Assembly (NCBI GenBank): GCA_910587555.1
Contig: CAJULV010000009.1
Coordinates: 20,754 to 84,753, forward strand
Reading direction: 5' to 3'
Length of the DNA stretch: 64,000 bases
Origin: an uncultured Acetatifactor sp.
GTDB lineage: Bacteria; Bacillota; Clostridia; Lachnospirales; Lachnospiraceae
Position 1 is the first letter of the stretch. The number at the start of each line of letters is the position of its first letter. Of this stretch, positions 18,267-28,200 are shown one piece after another. The position numbers were made by a program, and so were the translations under genes. Under the pieces are notes generated by a model. The model was not told where the DNA came from. It did not search any database and saw only the letters and a list, made by a program, of their open reading frames with translations.

Positions 18267-18929
18267 CTAAAACGGCAGCATCACCTCCGTGACAAATATG
18301 CTCTCATCGCTCTTTCGGTTCACATATCCATGGCATCTATATACAATGCTGTCGATGCTCAAAATCCCAAATCCCCGGCTCTCCGACTTGGTGGAGCGGT
18401 AGCGGCCGCCTTCTTTTTTCATGCGGGTGCCATGAGAATTGCTTACGGACACATAGAGCTGCTCCCGAAATAATCCCACATAGATGCGCAGGAAGCGCTT
18501 CTCACCCTCCTGCTGGCTCTCGCAGCCCTCTATGGCATTGTCCAACAGGTTCCCCAGCAGGACACACAGGTCATAATCCGCCACCGGCAGCTTTGGAGGC
18601 AGCACCACCTTCACATTTACCTCGATTTTCTTCTCCCGCGCCATGGCAATCTTGCCGTTCAGGATGGCATCCAGCGCCAGGTTCCCGGTCTCTATAAACT
18701 TGCCTATGCTTGTCAATTCCTCATCCAGGCGCCTGATGTAATCGGATAATTCACGGTACTCTCCCATGTCCAGATGGGCTTTCATCACCTGGAGATGATT
18801 CTTGTAATCATGCCGCCAGGTCCGCATCTGCCGGTACATCGCCTGAACTTCCCCGTAATATTTTTCTGTCAGGGCACGTTGGGAACCCAGCTTCCGTTCC
18901 GCAAAATACCTGCCTATACGCCTAACCAT
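18267..18929 (-). CDS. GHKL sensor histidine kinase without membrane domain
   Basis: A 220-residue histidine kinase core of the AgrC/VirS type. The phosphoacceptor box is seen in TWRHDYKNHLQVMKAHLDMG, the N box in LLGNLLDNAIEGC and the G box in SRGFGILSIDSI. Full-length relatives are about 400-450 residues with five to seven membrane helices; none is present here. The frame can be read upstream to 19058 from a TTG, but that part lies in a palindromic repeat and is not hydrophobic, so the start at 18929 (with AAGGGAAG before it) is preferred. It follows the LytTR regulator gene after 304 bases. Either a truncated sensor or a cytoplasmic kinase. Confidence 0.75.
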   Translation of the reverse strand: MVRRIGRYFAERKLGSQRALTEKYYGEVQAMYRQMRTWRHDYKNHLQVMKAHLDMGEYRELSDYIRRLDEELTSIGKFIETGNLALDAILNGKIAMAREKKIEVNVKVVLPPKLPVADYDLCVLLGNLLDNAIEGCESQQEGEKRFLRIYVGLFREQLYVSVSNSHGTRMKKEGGRYRSTKSESRGFGILSIDSIVYRCHGYVNRKSDESIFVTEVMLPF

Positions 18930-19024
18930 AACTTCCCTTAATCCTTTATCCCTCTTCCCTGGTAATCGCCGCTTCCTCATATCCCCATATTCACCGCTGC
19001 GCTCCGGAAGCCGTGCCAAAATTC

Positions 19025-19082
19025 GTAACGGTTCAGACAGCCTCTCTCTCGAAGTCAAAATTGCGCCCTGTCTGAACTGTTC
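19025..19082. repeat. Palindromic intergenic repeat, 59-bp form (inverted copy)
   Basis: Arms GTAACGGTTCAGACAG and CTGTCTGAACTGTTCC enclose CGAAGTCAAAATTGCGCC, the reverse complement of the centre of the 11891-11949 element. It lies in the 304-base gap between the response regulator and its kinase; nothing else was recognised in that gap. Confidence 0.8.
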
Positions 19083-19233
19083 CCAAAATTCTGCTGTTCC
19101 GCACTTCCGCTGTCAGGCGCTGCCCCGGCCAAGCCAAAACCGCCGTCCGGGAACTCTTTACCGCCGGAGTCGCTGCCCGTATTCGTCCCGGGCTTCCACG
19201 GGAAGGCGGTCTGACGGATATAGGGGCGTACTG

Positions 19234-19995
19234 TCAAATGCCCGGCAGGCTGTCGTCCTCCAGCTTTCCCTTATGATACTCCATAAATGCCCGATACACT
19301 TCCTCCCGTTTTCCCCTGCTGACAGGGACCTCGGCTCCGTAATCCAAAAAGACCTGTACCCTGCCAATCCTGCGGATATAAGGTAAATATACCAGATAGG
19401 AGCGGTGGCAGCGGATAAAGCCTGCCCGCGGCAGACGTTCCGCCAGATCGCCCAGGCACATTTTCACTTCCCTGCACACGGCTTTCTCTCCGCTTTCAGG
19501 CACCAGATACAGCGCGGCGGTATGGGAAAAAGCTTCCACGTACAGAATACGGCTGACAGGAATCTTCCAGGCTTCCGCTCCCTCCTCCAGAAGCAGATAC
19601 TCCTCCCTCTTTGCAAGCTCCTTCAGCGCCCTGTCCAGTACAGTCAGCAGCTTCCCCTCCTCTACAGGCTTCACCAGAAAATGGCATGCTCTCACGTCAT
19701 ATCCCTGGCTCATATACTCCGGCAGGCCTGTTACAAATATGATTACAACTTCGTCATCTTTCTCCCGGATTCGCCTGGCCAGTTCCATCCCGTTGATTTC
19801 CCCGCCCAGGTCGATGTCCAGCAATAGCAGGTCAAAATCCATCTTCTGGTTCCAGTCCCACAGAAAAGCTTCGCAGCTGTCATAGTCCTGTATCACTGCC
19901 GCCTGCCCCCGTTCCCTGCTCCACAGGGAAAGCAGGCGCCTCATATTCTTCGCCTGTGTCGGATTGTCCTCGCAGATTGCTGTTTTCAGCAGCAT
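19234..19995 (-). CDS. LytTR family response regulator
   Basis: A 253-residue two-component regulator. The receiver domain (about 1-125) has the acidic pair in TAICEDNPTQ, the phosphoacceptor Asp in FDLLLLDIDLGG, the Thr in FVTGLPEYM and Lys in FLVKPVEEG. A LytTR DNA-binding domain (about 135-240) follows, with FIRCHRSYLVYLPYIRRIGR and VPVSRGKREEVY. Such regulators control peptide-signalling or envelope genes by binding paired direct repeats. It is paired with the truncated-looking GHKL kinase downstream. The start at 19995 has GGGAGGAG upstream; the open frame extends 16 codons further without a better site. Confidence 0.9.
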   Translation of the reverse strand: MLLKTAICEDNPTQAKNMRRLLSLWSRERGQAAVIQDYDSCEAFLWDWNQKMDFDLLLLDIDLGGEINGMELARRIREKDDEVVIIFVTGLPEYMSQGYDVRACHFLVKPVEEGKLLTVLDRALKELAKREEYLLLEEGAEAWKIPVSRILYVEAFSHTAALYLVPESGEKAVCREVKMCLGDLAERLPRAGFIRCHRSYLVYLPYIRRIGRVQVFLDYGAEVPVSRGKREEVYRAFMEYHKGKLEDDSLPGI

Positions 19996-20061
19996 ATCGT
20001 TCTCCTCCCGGCAAATCTTGCACAGCCAGTCTTCCCCATACAAGATTTCAAAAACCTTGCG

Positions 20062-20910
20062 TCAATTCTCCGTCAGCAGCGCCACATATCTCGCCAGCGC
20101 ATCCTGCCATGCCGGAAGCTTCTCGAAGCCGTTCTCCGTCAGCTTATTATTGTCCATACGGCTGTTGGCCGGGCGCTTTGCCTTTGCGGCGTATTCCGCG
20201 GTCGTCACGGGAACCACATTCACGCTGATCCCTGCCTCCTGAAAGATAGCGCAGGCAAATTCATACCAGGAGCAGATTCCCTCATTGGTGGCGTGATAGA
20301 CACCGTATTTGTCCGTAACCACCATGTCCGCCAGCAGCCTGGCCAGATCATAGGTGTAGGTAGGCGAACCAAACTGGTCGTTAACAACCCGTATGGTATC
20401 ATGGGTTTTCGCCAGATTCAGCATGGTTTTCACAAAATTTTTGCCGTTAATGCCGAATACCCAGGCAATGCGGACGATAAAATATTTTTCCAGCGTATTT
20501 CTTACCGCAAGTTCCCCCTGATATTTTGTCCTCCCATATACGCTCTGGGGTTCGCACGCATCCTCCGGCTTCCAGAAGTGGGTACCTTCCCCGCCGAACA
20601 CATAGTCCGTGCTGATCTGTATCATTTTGATGTCCAGTTCCTTACATACATTTGCAATATTCTGCGGCCCATCCGCGTTGACCTTCCGGCAAAGCTCCTC
20701 ATTCTCCTCCGCGGCGTCCACTGCCGTATATGCCGCACAGTGAATCACGGCATCCGGAGCCGTCTCCTTGATGACCCTGTCCACACTGACGGGATCCGTG
20801 ATATCCATCTCCTCAATATCCACCCCCACTGCCTCGATACCGCGCTTCGTCAGCTCGTTTACCACATCATGTCCCAACTGTCCCTTTACGCCTGTCACCA
20901 AAATCTTCAT
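20062..20910 (-). CDS. rfbD: dTDP-4-dehydrorhamnose reductase
   Basis: A 282-residue reductase (RmlD/RfbD) that makes dTDP-L-rhamnose, the donor for rhamnose in surface polysaccharides, from the 4-keto intermediate using NAD(P)H. The N-terminal Rossmann motif is GVKGQLG, a conserved HCAAYTAVDAAEE segment follows, then STDYVFGG and the catalytic YGRTKYQGE. Length is normal for the family. GGAGG precedes the start. The other rhamnose genes are not in this window, so the gene stands alone here. Confidence 0.93.
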   Translation of the reverse strand: MKILVTGVKGQLGHDVVNELTKRGIEAVGVDIEEMDITDPVSVDRVIKETAPDAVIHCAAYTAVDAAEENEELCRKVNADGPQNIANVCKELDIKMIQISTDYVFGGEGTHFWKPEDACEPQSVYGRTKYQGELAVRNTLEKYFIVRIAWVFGINGKNFVKTMLNLAKTHDTIRVVNDQFGSPTYTYDLARLLADMVVTDKYGVYHATNEGICSWYEFACAIFQEAGISVNVVPVTTAEYAAKAKRPANSRMDNNKLTENGFEKLPAWQDALARYVALLTEN

Positions 20911-21092
20911 ATTCTGCCTCCGCTTTTCTTATATCAGGACTTCCTTATCCCGGCGGCTTCCCGCTCCGGAACTGCTTTGTCAAAAACTCCCACACAGCCC
21001 TGTCATCAATGGGCACAAGCCTGCCCCTTCACCTGCCCCCTGTACTACACGGTTTATTCATGGCAGTGCTGTGTGATAAGCCTTAAGTTGCT

Positions 21093-21127
21093 TAAAGCAA
21101 AAGGGTGCCGTTAAATTAACCACACCC
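21093..21127 (-). terminator. Terminator after rpoC
   Basis: Hairpin GGGTG / CACCC with an inner GTTAA / TTAAC pairing followed by TTTTGCTTT on the minus strand, about 160 bases after the rpoC stop. The rest of the 374-base gap before rfbD shows no gene. Confidence 0.6.
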
Positions 21128-21284
21128 TCCTGCTTTTCATTTATACATTGAGCATATTCATTTGCCGTTTTCTGTCCCGTCTTCCGTGCATGACAACCGA
21201 CATGTCTTTCCGGCCCTGTGCCGCTTCCTTCTATCGGTCCTGCAAAACGGGCGAAGCCTTTTCGGATCTCGCTGTCTCTCAGGC

Positions 21285-24200
21285 TTACTCCCTGGTTCCG
21301 ACCAACGCCAGTTCGTCCGGATTCTCCGATTCCTCTGTTTCCGACGCATCGTCTTCCGCATCCTCCGGGTTGACGCTTATGCCTTCCCCGTCATCCTCCG
21401 GGCTGCCGCTTACGCCTTCCCCGTCATCCTCCGGGCTGCCGCTTACGCCTTCCCCGTCATCCTCCGGGCTGTCGCTCATACCTTCTTCCGGCTCCCGGGA
21501 TTCATCATATACATCCCCGTCATTGGCGCCGCCGATTTCTTCTGACTCCCGGATATCTGCCCCCTGTTCAACGGAAGCTGCTTCCGATTCATCGTTTTCT
21601 GCCGCCCGAACCTTCTCGTTTTCATCCGTATTCAGCCGAATGCTGCGGTATCTCTTCATACCGGTACCTACAGGTATCAGCTTACCGATGATAACATTCT
21701 CTTTCAGGCCGATAAGGTTATCCACCTTACCCTTGATAGCCGCCTCCGTCAGTACCTTGGTAGTCTCCTGGAAGGATGCCGCGGACAGGAATGAATTGGT
21801 AGCAAGAGCAGCCTTGGTAATGCCCAGCAGTACCTGCTTCCCTTCGGCCAGCTCCTTGCCCTCCGCAAAGAGAGCCTCGTTCATGTCCTCATATTCCAGC
21901 ACATCCACCAGCGTTCCGGGCAGGAACTCGGTATCACCGCTGTTTTCAATACGCACCTTTTTCAGCATCTGGCGCACGATCACTTCGATATGCTTATCCG
22001 CAATGTCCACGCCCTGAAGTCGGTACACGCGCTGCACCTCACGGAGCATGTAATCCTGTACGGCGCGGATTCCCTTGATCTTCAGCAGGTCGTGCGGATT
22101 GACACTACCCTCTGTCAGTTCATCGCCGGCTTCCAGCATCTGCCCGTCCAGCACCTTGATACGGGAACCGTAAGGGATCAGGTAAGCCTTATTCTCTCCT
22201 GTTTCCTCGTTGGTTATCAGCACTTCGCGCTTTTTCTTGGTATCGCGCAGCTCCGCCCTGCCGCCGAACTCGGCAATGATGGCAAGTCCCTTGGGCTTTC
22301 TGGCCTCAAAAAGCTCCTCTACACGGGGAAGACCCTGTGTGATATCATCACCTGCCACACCGCCGGTATGGAAAGTTCTCATAGTCAGCTGGGTACCGGG
22401 TTCACCGATAGACTGTGCGGCAATGATACCTACCGCCTCACCCACCTGGACGGCCTCGCCGGTAGCCATATTCGCACCGTAGCACTTTGCACAGATTCCC
22501 ACATGGGAACGGCAGGTCAGGATTGTGCGGATTTTCACGGCATCCACAGGCTCACCCTTTTCGTTCACACCCTCGCTCAGAATCCTGGCGGCACGGCCGG
22601 GCGTAATCATATGATTGTGCTTTACAATCAGTTCCCCGTCCTTATCATAAATGTCTTCACAGGAATATCTTCCCATGATTCTGTCTTTCAGTCCCTCGAT
22701 GGTCTCCTTACCGTCCACGAAAGCCTTCACCGTCATACCCGGAATCTCAGTCCTGCCTTCACTGCAGTCAATCTCCCTGATGCTCAGCTCCTGGGACACA
22801 TCCACCATTCGCCTTGTCAGGTAACCGGAGTCGGCCGTACGCAGCGCCGTATCGGACAATCCCTTCCGGGCGCCGTGGGCGGACATGAAATACTCCAAAA
22901 CGTCCAATCCTTCACGGAAATTCGACTTAATCGGCAGTTCGATGGTACGTCCCGTCGTGTCGGCCATCAGGCCGCGCATACCCGCCAGCTGTTTAATCTG
23001 CTGGTTGGAACCACGGGCGCCGGAGTCAGCCATCATGAAAATGTTATTATACTTATCCAGGCCTGCCAGCAGCACCTCTGTCAGCTTCTTGTCCGTCTCA
23101 TTCCAGGTCTCAACCACCGCCCGGTATCTCTCCTCCTCGGTACTCAGGCCTCTCCGGAAATTGGTGGAAATCTGGTCGACGGTAGCCTGGGCTTCCTCCA
23201 GCATCTCCTGCTTCCTGGCAGGCACGGTCATGTCGGAAATGGACACGGTCATGGCAGCACGGGTAGAATATTTATAGCCGATGGACTTCACGTCGTCCAG
23301 CACCTCCGCTGTCCTGGAAGCCCCGTGGGTATTGATAACCTTCTCCAGGATCTGCTTCAGGCCCTTCTTGTCCACATGGAAATCCACTTCCAGCTTAAGA
23401 AAATTCTCAGGCACGGTCCTGTCCACAAACCCCAGGTCCTGCGGCAATATCTCGTTAAAAATAAAACGGCCCAACGTGGATTCTACATTTCCGGTAACCA
23501 CTTCGCCGTCTGCGTTCTTCCTGGACACACGTACGTTAATCCTGGAATGCAGAGTACAGTATTTATTCTCATAAGCCAGAATGGCTTCGTTCACGCTCTT
23601 GAAGAACTTCCCTTCACCCAGGGCACCGGGCCTCTCCTGGGTCAGGTAATAAATGCCCAATACCATATCCTGGGAAGGCACTGCCACGGGACCGCCGTCG
23701 GAAGGCTTCAGCAGGTTGTTGGGCGACAGCAGCAGGAACCGGCATTCGGCCTGGGCCTCCACGGAAAGCGGAAGGTGGACAGCCATCTGGTCGCCGTCAA
23801 AATCCGCGTTAAATGCCGTACACACAAGGGGATGCAGCTTAATCGCCTTACCTTCTACCAGAATGGGTTCAAATGCCTGGATTCCCAGCCTGTGCAGAGT
23901 AGGGGCGCGGTTCAGCATCACGGGATGCTCCTTGATAACCTCCTCCAGCACATCCCACACCTGGGTGTCCATTTTGTCTACCAGTTTCTTGGCATTCTTG
24001 ATATTCTGGCTGATTCCCTTTGCCACAAGCTCCCTCATTACAAAGGGCTTAAACAATTCAATCGCCATCTCCTTAGGCAGGCCGCACTGATAAATCTTCA
24101 GCTCCGGTCCCACCACGATTACGGAACGGCCGGAATAGTCTACACGCTTGCCCAGCAGGTTCTGGCGGAAACGCCCCGTCTTACCCTTCAGCATATCGGA

Positions 24201-25175
24201 CAGGGATTTCAGCGCCCGGTTTCCGGGACCCGTGACAGGACGGCCTCTCCTGCCGTTGTCAATCAGGGCATCCACTGCCTCCTGGAGCATGCGCTTCTCG
24301 TTGCGTACAATGATATCCGGTGCGCCCAACTCCAGCAACCTCTTCAGGCGGTTATTCCTGTTAATGATCCTTCTGTACAGATCATTTAAGTCAGATGTGG
24401 CAAAACGTCCGCCGTCCAGCTGAACCATTGGGCGGATATCGGGAGGGATTACCGGTATTACGTCCATAATCATCCAGTCAGGCATATTCCCCGATTCGCG
24501 GAAAGCCTCTATCACCTCCAGGCGCTTGATAATACGGGCACGCTTCTGTCCTGAAGAATCCTTTAACCCTGTGCGAAGCTCGTCGGCCTCCTCATCCAGG
24601 TTAATTGCCTGCAGCAATTCCTTGACAGCCTCCGCTCCCATGCCCACACGGAATTTATTCCCGTACATCTCCCTGGCATCCTGATATTCCTTTTCGGACA
24701 AAATCTGCTTGTAATCCAATCCCGACTCACCGGGATCCAGTACAATATAAGACGCAAAATAGAGTACCTTTTCCAGTACCCTGGGTGACAAATCCAGAAT
24801 CAGTCCCATACGGCTGGGGATGCCCTTGAAATACCAGATATGAGATACCGGAGCCGCAAGTTCAATATGCCCCATGCGCTCTCTGCGCACACTGGCCTTG
24901 GTAACTTCCACACCGCATCTGTCACAAACAACGCCCTTGTACCTGATCTTCTTATATTTACCGCAATGACACTCCCAGTCCTTATTGGGTCCGAATATCT
25001 TCTCACAGAACAGGCCGTCCCTCTCGGGCTTCAGTGTTCTGTAGTTAATGGTTTCCGGCTTCATTACCTCGCCGTGTGACCATTCCCGGATCTTCTCCGG
25101 TGAAGCCAGACCAATTTTAATGGCGTCAAATGTCATGGGCTGATATGCAGCCGCTTCATTTTTGGTTTCTGACAT
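21285..25175 (-). CDS. rpoC: DNA-directed RNA polymerase subunit beta-prime
   Basis: A 1,296-residue RNA polymerase largest subunit. Seen in order: the N-terminal zinc site CHCGKYKKIRYKGVVCDRCG, clamp and rudder regions, the catalytic magnesium motif NADFDGDQMAVH, the bridge/trigger region (GARKGLSDTALRTADSGYLT) and the second zinc site with CRSHVGICAKCYG. Its end is unusual: after the conserved region (about residue 1205) there is an acidic tail of some 90 residues that includes three copies of an 11-residue unit, SPEDDGEGVSG. The start at 25175 has AAGGGAG eight bases upstream. It lies 104 bases after rpoB in the same transcription unit. Confidence 0.98.
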   Translation of the reverse strand: MSETKNEAAAYQPMTFDAIKIGLASPEKIREWSHGEVMKPETINYRTLKPERDGLFCEKIFGPNKDWECHCGKYKKIRYKGVVCDRCGVEVTKASVRRERMGHIELAAPVSHIWYFKGIPSRMGLILDLSPRVLEKVLYFASYIVLDPGESGLDYKQILSEKEYQDAREMYGNKFRVGMGAEAVKELLQAINLDEEADELRTGLKDSSGQKRARIIKRLEVIEAFRESGNMPDWMIMDVIPVIPPDIRPMVQLDGGRFATSDLNDLYRRIINRNNRLKRLLELGAPDIIVRNEKRMLQEAVDALIDNGRRGRPVTGPGNRALKSLSDMLKGKTGRFRQNLLGKRVDYSGRSVIVVGPELKIYQCGLPKEMAIELFKPFVMRELVAKGISQNIKNAKKLVDKMDTQVWDVLEEVIKEHPVMLNRAPTLHRLGIQAFEPILVEGKAIKLHPLVCTAFNADFDGDQMAVHLPLSVEAQAECRFLLLSPNNLLKPSDGGPVAVPSQDMVLGIYYLTQERPGALGEGKFFKSVNEAILAYENKYCTLHSRINVRVSRKNADGEVVTGNVESTLGRFIFNEILPQDLGFVDRTVPENFLKLEVDFHVDKKGLKQILEKVINTHGASRTAEVLDDVKSIGYKYSTRAAMTVSISDMTVPARKQEMLEEAQATVDQISTNFRRGLSTEEERYRAVVETWNETDKKLTEVLLAGLDKYNNIFMMADSGARGSNQQIKQLAGMRGLMADTTGRTIELPIKSNFREGLDVLEYFMSAHGARKGLSDTALRTADSGYLTRRMVDVSQELSIREIDCSEGRTEIPGMTVKAFVDGKETIEGLKDRIMGRYSCEDIYDKDGELIVKHNHMITPGRAARILSEGVNEKGEPVDAVKIRTILTCRSHVGICAKCYGANMATGEAVQVGEAVGIIAAQSIGEPGTQLTMRTFHTGGVAGDDITQGLPRVEELFEARKPKGLAIIAEFGGRAELRDTKKKREVLITNEETGENKAYLIPYGSRIKVLDGQMLEAGDELTEGSVNPHDLLKIKGIRAVQDYMLREVQRVYRLQGVDIADKHIEVIVRQMLKKVRIENSGDTEFLPGTLVDVLEYEDMNEALFAEGKELAEGKQVLLGITKAALATNSFLSAASFQETTKVLTEAAIKGKVDNLIGLKENVIIGKLIPVGTGMKRYRSIRLNTDENEKVRAAENDESEAASVEQGADIRESEEIGGANDGDVYDESREPEEGMSDSPEDDGEGVSGSPEDDGEGVSGSPEDDGEGISVNPEDAEDDASETEESENPDELALVGTRE
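21381..21479. repeat. Three tandem 33-bp units within the rpoC 3' end
   Basis: Units start at 21381, 21414 and 21447; the first two are identical and the third differs at two positions near its end. A fourth, decayed unit lies just outside at about 21358-21380. They encode the repeated acidic tail of the beta-prime subunit, so copy number can change without a frameshift. Confidence 0.9.
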
Positions 25176-25279
25176 GATTGGCACTCCCTTCTATATCTTT
25201 ACTCATTTATGCATCGTGCTAAAGCAGCGCGCTTCTGCAGGCTGCTCCGTTTCGTCTCAGCCTGCAGCCGCCGTCACTG

Positions 25280-28200
25280 TCAGAATTCATCGGCATTGTC
25301 GAATTCATCGGTTTCCGACCCAAATCCCACGTCACTGAAATCATCGTCGTCGTCATCCTCATCCTCCGAATCGATGAATTCACCGCTCTCATCATCATAC
25401 TCCTGGGCCTGATACCCCATCTCTCCCAGAGAGCCGTTATCATAGTCATCGTACTTACGGTCATCGCCCATTTCGTAGCGATAATCCGTATCGCCGTAAT
25501 CGATGGTTTCCATGATCTCGACTTCCGTCTGGTCTTCGCGGAGAACACGCACGTCCAATCCAAGCGCCTGCAGCTCCTTCAGCAACACCTTGAAGGATTC
25601 CGGAATACCGGGTTCCGGAATATTGTCGCCCTTGATAATCGCTTCATACGTCTTCACACGTCCCACGACATCGTCGGATTTCACTGTCAGGATCTCCTGC
25701 AGCGTATAGGATGCGCCGTAAGCCTCCAGGGCCCAGACTTCCATCTCTCCGAAACGCTGTCCGCCGAACTGCGCCTTACCGCCCAGCGGCTGCTGGGTCA
25801 CCAGGGAGTACGGACCGGTGGAACGGGCGTGAATCTTGTCGTCCACCAGATGGTGCAGCTTCAGATAATGCATGTGCCCGATGGTAACGGGGCTGTCAAA
25901 ATACTCTCCCGTCCGGCCGTCTCTCAGGCGTACTTTGCCGTCGCCGGATATTTTCACGCCCTTCCACAGCTCCCTGTGTTCACGGTTGTCGGACAGATAC
26001 TGCAGTACTTCAGGGCGAAGCACATCCTTATGCTTCTCTTCAAATTCTTCCCACTCCAAATTGACATAATCGTTTGCAAGATTCAGTGTGTCCGTAATAT
26101 CCTTCTCGTTAGCGCCGTCAAAAATAGGCGTGGCCACATTAAAGCCCAGTGCCCTGGCCGCCAGGGACAGATGTATCTCCAGCACCTGCCCGATATTCAT
26201 ACGGGAAGGCACGCCCAGAGGATTCAGCACGATGTCCAGCGGACGCCCGTTGGGCAGGTAGGGCATATCCTCCACCGGCAGCACCCTGGAAACCACACCC
26301 TTGTTGCCGTGACGTCCTGCCATCTTGTCGCCTACGGAAAGCTTTCTCTTCTGTGCTATATAGATGCGGACCGCCTGGTTCACACCGGGAGAAAGTTCAT
26401 CGCTGTTCTCCCTTGTAAACACTTTTGCGTCCACTACAATACCATATTCTCCATGAGGAACCTTCAGGGAAGTATCACGCACTTCTCTTGCCTTCTCTCC
26501 GAAAATGGCTCTCAGCAGCCGCTCTTCGGCAGTCAGCTCCGTCTCCCCCTTCGGCGTAACCTTGCCGACCAGGATATCTCCGGCGCGCACCTCCGCACCG
26601 ATTCGAATGATACCCCTGTCATCCAGATCCTTCAGCGCATCGTCGCCCACGCCGGGAACGTCACGGGTAATTTCCTCGGGTCCCAGCTTGGTGTCACGGG
26701 CTTCCGCCTCATACTCCTCGATATGGACAGACGTATACACATCATCCTGAACCAAGCGCTCGCTCATGAGAACGGCGTCCTCGTAGTTGTATCCCTCCCA
26801 GGTCATAAATCCAATCAGCGGATTCTTACCCAGGGCCAGCTCGCCCATGGCAGTGGAAGGGCCGTCCGCAATCACCTGTCCCGCCGCCACATGGTCTCCC
26901 TTGAACACAATGGGTTTCTGATTGTAGCAGTTGGACTGGTTGCTGCGCGCAAACTTGGTCAGATGGAACTCCGCCTTCTCTCCGTCGTCATAGGTCATAC
27001 GAATCAGAGCCGACGACACATAATCTATGGTTCCGGGCTTCTTCGCAACCACGCACACGCCGGAGTCTACAGCCACCTTGGGTTCCATGCCGGTACCCAC
27101 CACAGGCGCTTCCGTGGTCAGAAGCGGCACCGCCTGGCGCTGCATGTTGGATCCCATCAGGGCACGGTTCGCGTCATCGTTCTGCAGGAACGGAATCAGG
27201 GCCGTGGCAACGGAGAATACCATCCTGGGCGAAACGTCCATGTAGTCAAACATGGAGCGGGGATACTCGGAAGTCTCGTCCCGGAAACGTCCGGAAACCG
27301 TATTTCTCACGAAATGCCCTTCCGCATCCAGCGCCTCACTGGCCTGCGCCACATGGTAATTATCCTCTTCGTCCGCCGTCATATAGACTACGTCATTGGT
27401 GACAATGGGATTCCTCGGATCCGTCTTGTCTATCTTTCTGTAGGGAGCCTCAATGAAACCGTATTCATTGATTCTGGCATAACTGGCAAGGTAGTTGATC
27501 AGTCCGATATTGGGTCCTTCAGGTGTCTCGATAGGACACATTCTGCCGTAATGAGAATAGTGTACGTCACGAACCTCAAATCCGGCACGGTCTCTGGACA
27601 GGCCTCCGGGTCCCAGTGCGGACAGACGGCGCTTGTTGGTCAGCTCTGCCAGCGGGTTGTTCTGGTCCATAAACTGGGACAGCTGTGAGGAACCGAAGAA
27701 TTCCTTTACGGCCGCCGTCACGGGCTTAATGTTGATCAGAGCCTGAGGCGAAGTCTCGTCCGCGTCATGGGTGGTCATACGCTCACGCACCACCCTCTCC
27801 ATTCTGGATAAGCCGATGCGGTACTGGTTCTGGAGCAGCTCGCCCACGGAACGGATACGCCGATTGCCCAGATGGTCGATGTCGTCATCGTTTCCAAGCC
27901 CATACTCCAGATGCATATTATAGTTAATGGAAGCAATAATATCTTCCTTGGTCACATGTTTTGGCACAAGTTCATGCACATTCTTCTTGATCGCTTCCGC
28001 CAGCTTCCCGGGGTCATCGGAAAACTCCTCCAGGATCTGAGCCAGGACCGGGTAATAAACCTTCTCCTTAATGCCGAAATCATGGGGATCACAGTCTACA
28101 AAGCTGGTAAGGTCAACCATCATATTGGAGAGAACCTTCACATTCTTCTCCTCTGTCTGAATATATACAAAGGGAACCGCCGCATTCTGAATGGCATCCG

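Noticed and set aside
20911..21284. Small gene between rpoC and rfbD
   Set aside because: Short frames exist but lack ribosome sites; only the rpoC terminator is convincing.
21990..24389. 799-codon plus-strand frame opposite rpoC
   Set aside because: Shadow of rpoC with no motif or start signal.
25829..27688. Long plus-strand frame (619 codons) opposite rpoB
   Set aside because: It is antisense to a highly conserved gene, is rich in His/Arg/Gln as typical shadow frames are, and has no ribosome site or family motif.
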